From positions 62,001-126,000 of the forward strand of contig NZ_LBJC01000016.1 in NCBI RefSeq assembly GCF_004114535.1: DNA of 64,000 nucleotides, given 5' to 3'. The notes beneath the pieces were generated by a model. The model searched no databases. It saw only the letters and a list, made by a program, of their open reading frames with translations, and was not told the DNA's origin. This document shows positions 38,271-47,545 of the stretch, one piece after another (position 1 is the stretch's first letter; the number at the start of each line of letters is the position of its first letter). The translations under genes were made by a program, and so were the position numbers. Source of the stretch: Bradyrhizobium nanningense. Lineage in GTDB: Bacteria; Pseudomonadota; Alphaproteobacteria; Rhizobiales; Xanthobacteraceae.

Positions 38271-38558
38271 AAATCGCCTCCTCGCAGGCTAGCAGTGGAC
38301 ATAGCGTGTATGAGGAAGGGTGCTCACGAGTTCCTGCTAGTTGGAGGCGGCCGTACGCAAGAATGGATCAGCGCGAACCACCACGATCCCGATCGCGAAG
38401 TAGATAGCGGCGTCGGGAAGCTGGATTAATGCGCGTAGTGTATGCCTAAACGAAAATATTGCGTTCATCTTAATTGCCGAAGATGGTTCGTTCTGGCGAA
38501 TGCGTTGGCTTCAGCGTTGGGCAAGTCATCGTGATGAACTGACGAGAGCGTAATTCAG

Positions 38559-39359
38559 GTGAACACTCTACGGGCTTGCAAGGTCGGCGCAATGGTGAAG
38601 GCTAGACTCGATGCCTTCGCGTCGTGTCCGTTGCGATGGGCGAGGCGGATCGAACTGAGCCCACATCTGCCGCAGGCGGAGGATGTTGGTAAGGGTGGTC
38701 CCAAGCGAGCTTACCCTCTGCCCACGGCCCTCGCGGATGCGGAAATCGTGATCCTTTCCGTCCAAATCACGTTTATAGGTCTGCGTGTGGCCGAAGCTTT
38801 CTGCTCAGCGCGCTCGAAGCGCGATCTGTTGCGCCTTGGACGAGCTGAGGGGCTTGAAGGCGTTGGCGATGTCCGGAACACGAGCTGTCGGCCTTTCTTG
38901 CCGATGTTATCGGGAAAGCTACCGCTGAGAAATGGCCTTCGAGCTTCAATGAAGTCGATGGCGGTGCCGCAGTTTACGAGAGTATCGTTGCCATACGATC
39001 GGGACATTCGAAAATTGCGGTTGGTTCTCCAGGAGCCGAACAGGAGAGCTACTCTTTCTCAACATTTCGCGACCATCCCGGCGGGCATACGCAGGTTGAT
39101 CATTACACGCTCGATAATCGGAAAAATCGTGCGCCACCTCCCGCGGAGAAGTACGTCGCTTCGACGCGAAGAGTTCCGTCGGCGCTGCAACGCCGCGAAG
39201 CCGAAATTCACACGTGGTCTTGCCCGATCGTCGGAAGTGAAAGCTGGAGGTATTTTGCCCAGCTGGAGAGCAGACCAACGCACGCGTGCAGCGGATACGA
39301 ACACCCATTCATCTGAGATGCGAGATGAAACGTGGCAATCCACCGAATCCGATCAGTGA
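38559..39359 (+). CDS. Uncharacterised open frame, possibly a decayed gene
   Basis: A 266-codon open frame rich in arginine, leucine and serine with no domain I recognise. A short stretch (TALADAEIVILSVQ) is reminiscent of an NAD-dependent dehydrogenase strand, and another frame from about 38890 also reads smoothly for over 100 residues, which suggests a decayed gene more than an intact one. There is no good ribosome binding site. Given its length it is recorded, but it may be non-coding. Confidence 0.2.
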   Translation: MNTLRACKVGAMVKARLDAFASCPLRWARRIELSPHLPQAEDVGKGGPKRAYPLPTALADAEIVILSVQITFIGLRVAEAFCSARSKRDLLRLGRAEGLEGVGDVRNTSCRPFLPMLSGKLPLRNGLRASMKSMAVPQFTRVSLPYDRDIRKLRLVLQEPNRRATLSQHFATIPAGIRRLIITRSIIGKIVRHLPRRSTSLRREEFRRRCNAAKPKFTRGLARSSEVKAGGILPSWRADQRTRAADTNTHSSEMRDETWQSTESDQ

Positions 39360-39476
39360 GACACGCACGACTAGGTGCATGGCACCTCTGAACTTCTGCA
39401 AGAAAAAAGCACAAACGGGAACTGAAGCGGCTCACGTTCGGATCCAAGAAGAGAAATTCACGAAGGGATTGTTGTG

Positions 39477-40724
39477 ATGGGCGGTGAACAACAAGCAGCC
39501 GGCACGTCAGAGACAACACGAGACGCAGCCGCGCAGGACCTTTGTCGCCGGCCTCTCCAAGGGATCCATGTCGTGGACCTCACCCACGTTTTGGCGGGCC
39601 CACTCTGCACGACGATCATGGCGGACTTGGGAGCAAATGTCGTGAAGGTTGAAAGGCTTGGTGCAGGCGATATCTCGCGCCAAGTGGAGCCTTTCCACGA
39701 GGGGGAGAGCCACTACTTTGCCGCTCTAAATCGCAACAAGCGTAGCCTGGCCCTCGATCTGAAGCGGAGTGGGGCGAGGCACGCACTTGAAAAACTGGTG
39801 CAGCGAGCGGACGTTCTAGTCGAGAACTTTCGTCCAGGGACGCTGGACTCGCTCGGTTTCGGTTACGATCGTCTTTTGGAGCTAAATCCTGGACTTGTGA
39901 TCTGTTCTATCTCGGGTTTTGGACAGACTGGGCCACTTCGAGACTACAAAGCATTCGACCTAGTAGCGCAAGCGATTACGGGGGTGATGAGTCTGACCAG
40001 AGAACCGGGGAGACCGCCCCTCCGCATTCTTATCGGCGATATTTTTACTGGCATTTACGGCGCCGTGGCCGTCGCTTCAGCCTTGGTCGGTCGCATCAAA
40101 TCCGGCAAAGGGTGCGTGATTGACCTAAGCTTATTCGAAACTCTCCTTACTACCTTCCCGTTCTTTGCCGGCCGCTATTTGGCGGATGGTGAACTCCCCC
40201 CGCCAATAGACGCTTGTCCCAACGCGGTCCCGTATGGTGTCTTTCCCGCCGCCGATGGCGACCTCGTCATCGCGGTTTATGGCGATCATATGTGGCCATC
40301 ACTATGCCGCGCTCTCGAGCTGCCAGAACTCGCTGCAGATGCAGAGCTGAATACAAATGCTGCCCGTGTCAAACGTTCGAGGGAAATCGAAACTGCTCTT
40401 GTCGAGCGATTAATGGCGAAGACGGTTGCGCAGTGGTGCGAAATACTGGCGGCCGCGGGAATTCCGAACGCTCCGATCCTTAACATCGGTGCTGCACTGG
40501 AGCATCCACACACGCGCGCTCGGGGTATGATCGTCGAGTTCGAGCATCAAAAATGCGGGACTATCAGAACCGTTGGCAGCGCCATTCACATCAACGGCGA
40601 GCCAATCCCAGGATCTACAACACCCGGACCGATGCTTGGAGAGCATACCGAACAAGTACTCGCAGAGCTCGGTTACGACCCCGCAATGATTGCGGACCTT
40701 CGAGACGAGGGTGCAATCGGATAA
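39477..40724 (+). CDS. CaiB/BaiF-family CoA-transferase
   Basis: A 415-residue protein from ATG 39477 (GTG 39474 directly precedes it; GAAGGGA upstream). Family III CoA-transferase features: VVDLTHVLAGPLCTTIMADLGA, VKVERLGAGDISR, NRNKRSLALDLK, VLVENFRPGTLDSLGFGY, and IGDIFTG with the catalytic Asp188 that forms the aspartyl-CoA adduct. CaiB in this family activates carnitine and gamma-butyrobetaine by moving CoA from a thioester. The CaiD gene 8 kb downstream and the two acyl-CoA dehydrogenases next door favour a carnitinyl/butyrobetainyl role, but the family is broad and the substrate is inferred from context. Confidence 0.82.
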   Translation: MGGEQQAAGTSETTRDAAAQDLCRRPLQGIHVVDLTHVLAGPLCTTIMADLGANVVKVERLGAGDISRQVEPFHEGESHYFAALNRNKRSLALDLKRSGARHALEKLVQRADVLVENFRPGTLDSLGFGYDRLLELNPGLVICSISGFGQTGPLRDYKAFDLVAQAITGVMSLTREPGRPPLRILIGDIFTGIYGAVAVASALVGRIKSGKGCVIDLSLFETLLTTFPFFAGRYLADGELPPPIDACPNAVPYGVFPAADGDLVIAVYGDHMWPSLCRALELPELAADAELNTNAARVKRSREIETALVERLMAKTVAQWCEILAAAGIPNAPILNIGAALEHPHTRARGMIVEFEHQKCGTIRTVGSAIHINGEPIPGSTTPGPMLGEHTEQVLAELGYDPAMIADLRDEGAIG

Positions 40725-40832
40725 TGATGTTACAAAAGCCGGGCAAAGCGTTTACGTTCGTTCAGAGTCGAGAGATGCTTATCGCGTGCTCCGCACCGAC
40801 CATCTCCACAGATCGAAGCTGAGGAAGGTTCA

Positions 40833-42026
40833 ATGGATCTCACCTTCACAGAAGGAGAGCGGGCGTTCCGTGACGAGGTTCGTCAGTTTCTCCGCGACAA
40901 CGTGCCGCCGGAGACTCAGCGCAAACTCGTGGAAGGCCGACGGTTGTCGAAAGACGAGATGATCGCCGGAGCGCGTGTCCTCAACAAAAAGGGCATCCCG
41001 TACTGGCCCAAGGAGTACGGCGGAGCGGGCTGGACGCCCGCGCAACAGTATATCTTCGAAGAAGAGGTACAAGCATTTACCGCGCAAACCATGTACGATT
41101 TCGGCGTGTCTCTCATCGGACCGGTGATCTATACTTTCGGCAACGACGCCCAGAAGAAATACTACTTACCTCGAATCATCAACGTAGACGATTGGTGGTG
41201 CCAGGGCTTCTCGGAGCCTGGCGCGGGTTCCGATCTCGCCTCCCTCCGGACACGGGCCGTGCGCAATGGCGACCACTACGTCGTTAACGGCCAAAAGACG
41301 TGGACCACACTGGCACAACATGCCGACTGGATATTCTGTCTGGTGCGGACCAATCCCGATGCGAAGAAGCAGCTAGGCATTTCCTTCCTCCTCATCGACA
41401 TGAAGTCACCAGGTGTCACCGTCCGTCCGATACAGTTGATCGATGGGGACTATGAGGTCAACGAAGTCTTTTTTGACAACGTTCGCGTCCCGGCCGAGAA
41501 TCTCGTCGGCGAGGAGAATAAGGGCTGGGAATACGCCAAGATGCTGCTCGGCAACGAGCGCTTCGGCGGTGCCTGGGTCGGCGCTTCCAAGGAGCGCATC
41601 CGCCGCATCAGGCACCTTGCCGCGCGATCTCAAATTGGCGGTGAGCGGCTAATCGACCAGGTAACCTTCCACCAGAAGGTCCTTGAAATCGAGGTCCAAC
41701 TGAAGGCGCTAGAAGTGACCCAGCTTCGGGTCGTCGCTAATGCATCAAAGAAGAATAGTATGCGGGACCCTGTGAGCTCCATCCTCAAGCTAAAGGGCGC
41801 GGAAATCCAGCAAGCGACTGCGGAGCTCCTTATGCATGTGATCGGACCTTATGCTCTCCCCCATTTCTCGGAAGAGGAGTTCGAGGACCGTAATCAGGCC
41901 CCCATCGGTCCTGATTGGCCCCCGATGATCGCGTCCACTTACTTCTATAGCCGCGCGGCGTCGATCTATTCGGGATCTCGAGAAATTCAGAAGAATATCA
42001 TAGCGAAAGCGATCCTCGGGCTCTAG
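40833..42026 (+). CDS. Acyl-CoA dehydrogenase (large-type subunit)
   Basis: A 397-residue FAD flavoenzyme: N-terminal helical domain (MDLTFTEGERAFRDEVRQFL), WPKEYGGAGWTPAQQ, the FAD-binding loop WWCQGFSEPGAGSDLASL, NGQKTWTTLAQHADW, and C-terminal IYSGSREIQKNIIAKAILGL. It resembles the larger partner of heteromeric acyl-CoA dehydrogenases such as PimC. The second acyl-CoA dehydrogenase starts 48 bp downstream, so they probably form a heterotetramer, as in several beta-oxidation-like pathways. In this setting the likely reaction is oxidation of gamma-butyrobetainyl-CoA to crotonobetainyl-CoA, the reverse of the CaiA reaction, though that is inferred. The frame is intact. Confidence 0.87.
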   Translation: MDLTFTEGERAFRDEVRQFLRDNVPPETQRKLVEGRRLSKDEMIAGARVLNKKGIPYWPKEYGGAGWTPAQQYIFEEEVQAFTAQTMYDFGVSLIGPVIYTFGNDAQKKYYLPRIINVDDWWCQGFSEPGAGSDLASLRTRAVRNGDHYVVNGQKTWTTLAQHADWIFCLVRTNPDAKKQLGISFLLIDMKSPGVTVRPIQLIDGDYEVNEVFFDNVRVPAENLVGEENKGWEYAKMLLGNERFGGAWVGASKERIRRIRHLAARSQIGGERLIDQVTFHQKVLEIEVQLKALEVTQLRVVANASKKNSMRDPVSSILKLKGAEIQQATAELLMHVIGPYALPHFSEEEFEDRNQAPIGPDWPPMIASTYFYSRAASIYSGSREIQKNIIAKAILGL

Positions 42027-42074
42027 CACTTCGAAGGCCGTTCGCACTGCACCCGATCCAGGAGAATTTCTACA

Positions 42075-43232
42075 GTGAATCTTGATCTGTCGGAAGAACA
42101 ACGGCTTCTCAAGGACAGCGTAGAGCGACTGCTGCTTGAGAGCTACCGACTGAACAATCGCCGCACTTATCAAGCGGGCGAGCGAGGCTTCAGTGATGAA
42201 ATGTGGTCGCGGTATGCCGAGCTCGGGCTTCTGGCGTTGCCGTTCTCTGAAGAGTTCGGTGGCTTCGGCGGTGGTGCGGTCGAGACCATGATTGTAATGG
42301 AGGCCTTCGGCAAGGCGCTCATTCTGGAGCCCTATTTCGCGACGGTGGTCCTTGCCGGTGGTGTGGTTCGACTTGGAGCAAATGAATCGCAAAAGGCGAA
42401 GCTGATCCCAGCAATCGCCGAAGGCCGGACAAAAATGGCCTTCGCGTATGCGGAGCCGCAGTCACGCTACGACCTCTTCCACGTTGAGACGCAGGCGAAG
42501 AATGACCGCGACGGGTGGGTTCTAAGCGGCACAAAGGGCCTGGTCCTTCACGGCGAGGCGGCCGACAAGATAGTCGTATCAGCGCGTACGGCAGGCGACA
42601 CACGGGACAAGAAAGGAATTGGGCTCTTTCTTGTCGATGCCCACGCGCCGGGTCTCAGAAGTCGTGGGTATCCGACACAGGATGGTCTGCGTGCCGCCGA
42701 GATCACGCTCGAGAAAGTGCGCGTTGAGGAAGTCGATGTCATTGGCGATCCGGCGGGCGCGTTCCCGGTCATTTCTCGAGTCGCAGAGGAAGCGATCGCA
42801 GCACTTTGCGCAGAAGCCGTCGGTTCCTTTGGCGAGATGCTAGCCATCACCGTCGACTACCTCAAAACGCGCGAGCAGTTCGGCAAAAAGATTGGTAGCT
42901 TCCAGGCGCTGCAGCACCGGGCGGCCGACATGTTTGTTGAATTGGAGCAGTCCCGCTCGATGGCGATGTATGCCGCGATATTGGCAAGCGAAGGCAACGC
43001 GACCGAGTGCAAGCGCGCGATTTCGGCGGCAAAGATCCAGATCGGTCGGTCGGCAAAGGTGATCGGTCATGAATCGATCCAGCTTCATGGCGGCATCGGC
43101 ATGACGACGGAATACAGTATCGGCCACTACTTCAAGCACGTCATCATGCTGGACGCTCTGTTTGGCGATACCGACTATCACCTGAGCCGCCTTGCGAAGC
43201 TCGGAGGACTCAGCAAAGAACAGGCGAACTGA
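42075..43232 (+). CDS. Acyl-CoA dehydrogenase (small-type partner subunit)
   Basis: A 385-residue acyl-CoA dehydrogenase-family protein with GTG start 42075 and GGAGA upstream. Features: LDLSEEQRLLKDSVERLL, LPFSEEFGGFGGGAVETMIV, FAYAEPQSRYDL in place of the usual SEPxAGSD loop, YLKTREQFGKKIGSFQALQHRAADM, and HGGIGMTTEYSIGHYFKH. The changed FAD-loop motif is typical of the PimD-like partner of a two-subunit enzyme. It follows the first acyl-CoA dehydrogenase gene by 48 bp and is probably co-translated and complexed with it. Confidence 0.87.
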   Translation: MNLDLSEEQRLLKDSVERLLLESYRLNNRRTYQAGERGFSDEMWSRYAELGLLALPFSEEFGGFGGGAVETMIVMEAFGKALILEPYFATVVLAGGVVRLGANESQKAKLIPAIAEGRTKMAFAYAEPQSRYDLFHVETQAKNDRDGWVLSGTKGLVLHGEAADKIVVSARTAGDTRDKKGIGLFLVDAHAPGLRSRGYPTQDGLRAAEITLEKVRVEEVDVIGDPAGAFPVISRVAEEAIAALCAEAVGSFGEMLAITVDYLKTREQFGKKIGSFQALQHRAADMFVELEQSRSMAMYAAILASEGNATECKRAISAAKIQIGRSAKVIGHESIQLHGGIGMTTEYSIGHYFKHVIMLDALFGDTDYHLSRLAKLGGLSKEQAN

Positions 43233-44295
43233 AATACCAGTCGGCAAGGTCAAGTGAGTACCAGAGCTCGTCGGTCACTCGCCCGCCTTTGCCTTCGGAT
43301 GAACGGCCGGCACTCAGCGCCGCAGCTATCGGTGATGGGCGGGTTGTGATGACCGCGGCCCGGAACGGCCGCATCTACGATGCGATCAGGAATTCCGGCG
43401 AGCACTTTGAGAGCATATGTCGCCGCGCAGCTGAACGCGCCTTTCTGGATACTTCCCAAAGGCGCTCAGCGGCGGGACAGTGCCAACAATTCTATCGCCA
43501 TCGCCTGCCCAAGGTGAAAGCGGCCTAACGCGCTAGGTTCCTAACGTCCCGGCCAACAAGGATGCGATTGCTCTTAGCGATTCAGTGATCCTGGTAGACC
43601 TTCCGACCGTGTCCGAACACATGGGCAAAGCTCTGCGTATCGAAGACGCCTTCTGTGTCGACAGGGGTGCCGAGCGGTGCAAGCGCATTACCGGCTGGAT
43701 AGCGAAGTAGCACCGATTGAAGGAGCGGCGACACGAGCCGGACGATAAATCGATGCGATAGTGACTCGCCCACCGGCGGCCCCGCCAGCGCGCCACTACG
43801 GATCAACCCGCAGCGGGATCGAACCTTGGGTGCAAGCGATTGTGTTTCTGCACGTGAAATCGACTTCAGCGTCTTGTGCAACTTCGGCTCACACCCAATC
43901 ATTTTCACCTCGAGCACGAGCTCAGGGACCCACGAATTAATCCTCGAGACATCCCGTTTTCGAAGTAGGTCTGAAGCGCGCACACATCGCGTGAGGGTTG
44001 CTAAAGTGGATCGGTGGTTGATTAGCGCCCTAAATCTTCGCCCCAGCTCGATCACGCGCACAATTCCGGCTGGCTCAGCCGCAAAATCGGTGAACTTGGT
44101 TTCATGCCGTCCCCTATAAACGACGCGGTGCGTACGGCCGCTGTCCGGATTGAGCTGCGGTGGCGCAGCGGACGCGCGTCCTCAATGAAGATCGACGCAT
44201 TGATGAGGGGCGAGATCAAGTTTTCCGAACTTCCTACAGGCGAGAATGCTTCTAAGTTGTCGCGCAACAAACGTCACTGGGAACTGGGAGGAGAT
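43233..44295. other. Gene-poor spacer
   Basis: About 1 kb before the ABC transporter genes. The minus strand has a 159-codon frame (43582-44061) with a faint short-chain-dehydrogenase flavour near its C-terminus, too weak to call. Confidence 0.4.
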
Positions 44296-45345
44296 ATGAA
44301 AAGGCGTACATTTCTAAAGTTGTCGATGGCGGCTGCAGGCGGTGCTCTGGCCGCTCCCTATGTCCATGCGCAATCGAAGAAGTTCGCGGGCGTTACGTTG
44401 CGCATGAACGGCTTTGGTGGAAAGTGGGACGCTGCGCTCTTGAAGGCGGCCGCTCCGCTCGAGGAGAAACATGGACTCAAGGTCCAAATGGATACAGGCA
44501 CCCAATCAGCGCAGTTGATCAAACTTCTCGCCCAAAAAGACGATCCTCCGTTTGATGTGTTTCAGGGTGATAGCCCTTACATGATCGAGTTGGCTAGGAA
44601 TGGCATGATCGAGGGGATTAAGGTCTCCGATGTCCCCAACATCAAACGAATACTTCCTGGGTTTCGTGAATTTGGCGACTATGGTGTGCCATTCAGCTTG
44701 ACGAGTATGGGGCCGGCGTACAATCCAAAATTCGTCAAACCAGCGCTGACGTCGTACTCGGATTTGGCGCGGCCTGACTTGAGGGGGCGCGTGGTTGTTT
44801 TCCCTGCCACTTCAAGTCCCGGCAGTTTGTTTCTTCTTGGTCTCGCAGAAGAAAATGGTGGCTCGATCTCAAACATGGAGCCGGCATACAAGATCCTTGA
44901 GGCGGCAAAATCGAATATTGTTGCTCTGGCACAATCGACAACTCCCCAGATGCAAATGTACCAAGCAGAAGAAGTCTACGCCGGCGTATTCTGGAAGTAC
45001 GGTACCTACCAGTTGAACAGCAAGGGCTTTCCCATCGAATTCGTTGTCCCGCCTGTAGGTATCTACTCCGTGACGACATATCTAAATGTTGTGAAAGGCA
45101 CGAAGTTTTCGGAAGCCGCGCATGCCCTAGCAGAGCAGTTCCTTTCGGACGAAGGCATGCTCGCCATAGCGGACGGAACGCGCTCTGACATAGCGACCGA
45201 CTTCAAATTGCCTGAAGAGCTTCGCAACAACGTCGTGTTCGCTTCGCCTGAGCGGATTGCCCAGAAGAAAAAGATCGACTGGAAAACATGGGAAGAAGGC
45301 CACAGTGATCGCATCGAGCGGTTCAACAGGATCATTCGCGGCTAG
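44296..45345 (+). CDS. ABC transporter periplasmic binding protein (polyamine/quaternary amine class, Tat-exported)
   Basis: A 349-residue protein; ATG 44296 follows GGGAGGAG. The N-terminus MKRRTFLKLSMAAAGGALAA with cleavage near AHAQ-like VHAQ is a twin-arginine signal peptide. The mature protein is a type II solute-binding fold of the PotD/extracellular binding family (TLRMNGFGGKWDAALLKAA, FDVFQGDSPYMIELA, VPFSLTSMGPAYNP). The permease and ATPase genes follow at 45.8-48.65 kb in the same direction. The ligand is not readable; the surrounding carnitine genes suggest carnitine, butyrobetaine or a related quaternary amine. The 450-bp gap to the permease is unusually long for such an operon. 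Confidence 0.85.
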   Translation: MKRRTFLKLSMAAAGGALAAPYVHAQSKKFAGVTLRMNGFGGKWDAALLKAAAPLEEKHGLKVQMDTGTQSAQLIKLLAQKDDPPFDVFQGDSPYMIELARNGMIEGIKVSDVPNIKRILPGFREFGDYGVPFSLTSMGPAYNPKFVKPALTSYSDLARPDLRGRVVVFPATSSPGSLFLLGLAEENGGSISNMEPAYKILEAAKSNIVALAQSTTPQMQMYQAEEVYAGVFWKYGTYQLNSKGFPIEFVVPPVGIYSVTTYLNVVKGTKFSEAAHALAEQFLSDEGMLAIADGTRSDIATDFKLPEELRNNVVFASPERIAQKKKIDWKTWEEGHSDRIERFNRIIRG

Positions 45346-45793
45346 TCGTTGGAAATGAGAAACTTGGGGCGAGGATCGGGTGTTCAGGTGCTGCCCGTAT
45401 CAGCCCTGCCCCAAAAGTGCACGGGAACGGCGTCCACTTCTCGCGTCCTTTCGGTTCGCGCATGGGGCCATGTTACCAGGCTGCTCAATGAGCTGAGTCG
45501 TTGCCACAGAAATAGAACGCGTAGTTCTCGATGCTGCCAATCACGTACGAGAATTCAGGCGGTCAATAGAACAAACCCTTGATGAGCAGATGATCTCTTT
45601 GCGAGGGGCGCGATCATGCGACCTAAAGGTGAATACGTTCTCCATTAAGCTTTGCGAGTAAGTTCAACGTGAGTTCGTGCTTACACAAAAGGACCTCGTG
45701 CATCGTGATGCCCGCGATGTGGGTCCGGGGCGCGGATCGGCCGCAGAAGCTCCCGTCGAATCAAACGCAGCGTGCTAACCGCGACGCTGCCCA
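45346..45793. other. Gap inside the ABC transporter operon
   Basis: About 450 bp between binding-protein and permease genes with no recognised gene; a strong hairpin was not found. Confidence 0.4.
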
Positions 45794-45829
45794 TTGACGC
45801 GCATTTGCGAAACAGAGGGGACTGCAGGA

Positions 45830-46744
45830 TTGAAAGTATTCTCTAAACTCTTTGAAAGCAACGTGGCAAGGTGCCTACTAAGTCGTCGCAACACGACGAT
45901 AGTGCTTTTGTTGGCACCAATGGTCTTAGTTCTAGTCGGATTTCTCGTGGTGCCTTTGTTTGGATTACTGCGATCGAGCTTTCTGCCCGGAAACCGGCTT
46001 CTCGAAGGAACTGGCTTCAGTCTGAAGCAATATCTCATCTTCTTTTCGGACTCCTATTATTCGTCAATGTTGTTGGAAACCGTCGTGGACGGACTAGTTG
46101 TTACGCTAATCTGCCTAGCAATTGGGTTTCCGACCGGATACTCCCTCGCTCGTCTGCCGCCTTTCGCACGCCGGTGGAGAATGCTTATCGTAATCTTGCC
46201 GCTGACGCTCAGTCTCGTGGTCGTGGTCTTCGGCTGGATGATCGTACTCGGGCGCAACGGGCTCCTTAACGCGTTTCTTGTAAATGTCGGCATTCTATCC
46301 ACGCCGAAAACATTTCTTTTTAGTCGGCCAGCCGTCGTGGTCGTTTTGGTGCAGCAGTTCCTTCCATTCATGATCTTGTCCATCATGAGTGTGGTTGCGC
46401 AGATCGATCCTGTACTGGAACAGGCCGCTGCAAATCTGCGCTCCAATCGCTTCACCACATTCCGCAAGGTTATCATTCCACTTGCGCTTCCAGGCATTAT
46501 CGTTGGGTTCAATCTCGTATTCGTATTGTCGATATCAGCATTCGTCACCCCTCGGATCATCGGCGGAAGTCGAGTTGCCATGATTGGAAGCCTGATTTAC
46601 GAGCGCATGATGGCGGAGCTAAATTGGCCATCCGGGGCAGCAATGGCTGTGGTGTTGTTCATCTGTGGGCTTGGCTTTACAGCGGCTCTCAATGCCCTGG
46701 CTACCTCGCAGTTCATCGTTGGGAGGCGGCGCCGTGAAGTCTGA
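45830..46744 (+). CDS. ABC transporter permease (PotB-like)
   Basis: About 304 residues with six or so membrane helices. The EAA loop that contacts the ATPase is present: LEQAAANLRSNRFTTFRKVIIPLALPGI. TTG 45830 has purine-rich sequence (AGGGGACTGCAGGA) upstream and is preferred; TTG 45794 in the same frame would add 12 residues. It belongs to the spermidine/putrescine-type importer permeases. Its stop codon overlaps the start of the next permease, so the two are translationally coupled and should form the heterodimeric channel for the binding protein at 44296-45345. Confidence 0.85.
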   Translation: MKVFSKLFESNVARCLLSRRNTTIVLLLAPMVLVLVGFLVVPLFGLLRSSFLPGNRLLEGTGFSLKQYLIFFSDSYYSSMLLETVVDGLVVTLICLAIGFPTGYSLARLPPFARRWRMLIVILPLTLSLVVVVFGWMIVLGRNGLLNAFLVNVGILSTPKTFLFSRPAVVVVLVQQFLPFMILSIMSVVAQIDPVLEQAAANLRSNRFTTFRKVIIPLALPGIIVGFNLVFVLSISAFVTPRIIGGSRVAMIGSLIYERMMAELNWPSGAAMAVVLFICGLGFTAALNALATSQFIVGRRRREV

Positions 46745-47534
46745 TCTTACCGACTATGTGATGCGTGTCGCGGGAGCCGCGATTCGCGCGCTGGTCTACA
46801 CGATGTTAGCTATTCCCGCGATTCTGGTCATTGTGTCGTCTTTCACTAGCAGCGACACGATGGAGTTTCCTCCAACGGGGTTCTCCCTGCGATGGTATCG
46901 AACGGCGCTCGAAAGCGATCGCTTCATGGGGGCGCTTTGGACCAGTACATACGTGGCTGTGCTCGTAGCAGTGATCGCGCTGGTCGTTGGCTTCGCCGGT
47001 GCGTTTGCGATAAATCGATTTTCCTTCCGCGGAAAAGCCGTTCTGTTAGGGTTGGCATTCTCACCACTGATCGTACCCGCCGTGGTACTTGGAATCGGGT
47101 TGTTACAGCTCTTCGTGTGGCTCAATCTTGCCCGAACGGTCTATCCCTTGCTCATTGGTCATCTGGTTCTCGCGATTCCGTATGTTGTGCGGACGGTACT
47201 CGCGAGCCTTGCCCTGCACAATGTTCAACTCGAAGAGGCGGCAATGAATTTGCGGGCTACCCCGCTGCGGGTTATTCGGCGTGTCACTCTGCCGCTTATT
47301 TTGCCCGGATTGCTGTCAGCGGCGATCTTTGCCTTTGTTACATCGTTCGGAAACGTGACCGTGTCGTCATTCCTCACCTACGGTGGCCATGCGACTCTGC
47401 CGGTACGGATCTTCGCTTACATGGATAATAGTTACGACCCGCTACTGGCGGCAGTGTCGAGCATCATGATTGTAGTGACACTGGTCATCATCGTGATAAT
47501 CGAACGGCTGATTGGCGCTGAGAGATTAGCGTAA
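46734..47534 (+). CDS. ABC transporter permease (PotC-like)
   Basis: About 266 residues with six membrane helices. GTG 46734 lies behind GGGAGGCGGC and overlaps the end of the first permease by 11 bases. The EAA loop reads LEEAAMNLRATPLRVIRRVTLPLILPGL. It is the second channel subunit of a polyamine/quaternary-amine type importer. The ATPase gene starts 11 bp after its stop. Confidence 0.86.
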   Translation: MKSDLTDYVMRVAGAAIRALVYTMLAIPAILVIVSSFTSSDTMEFPPTGFSLRWYRTALESDRFMGALWTSTYVAVLVAVIALVVGFAGAFAINRFSFRGKAVLLGLAFSPLIVPAVVLGIGLLQLFVWLNLARTVYPLLIGHLVLAIPYVVRTVLASLALHNVQLEEAAMNLRATPLRVIRRVTLPLILPGLLSAAIFAFVTSFGNVTVSSFLTYGGHATLPVRIFAYMDNSYDPLLAAVSSIMIVVTLVIIVIIERLIGAERLA

Positions 47535-47545
47535 GGGGAACGACT

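Noticed and set aside
38559..39359. Possibility that the 266-codon frame is a hydroxyacid dehydrogenase.
   Set aside because: Only one short strand-like stretch resembles that family; there is no N-terminal glycine-rich motif, so no product is assigned.
43582..44061. Minus-strand 159-codon frame with a weak short-chain-dehydrogenase-like C-terminus.
   Set aside because: No glycine-rich cofactor motif, no catalytic Tyr-x3-Lys and no ribosome binding site; likely chance or very old remnant.
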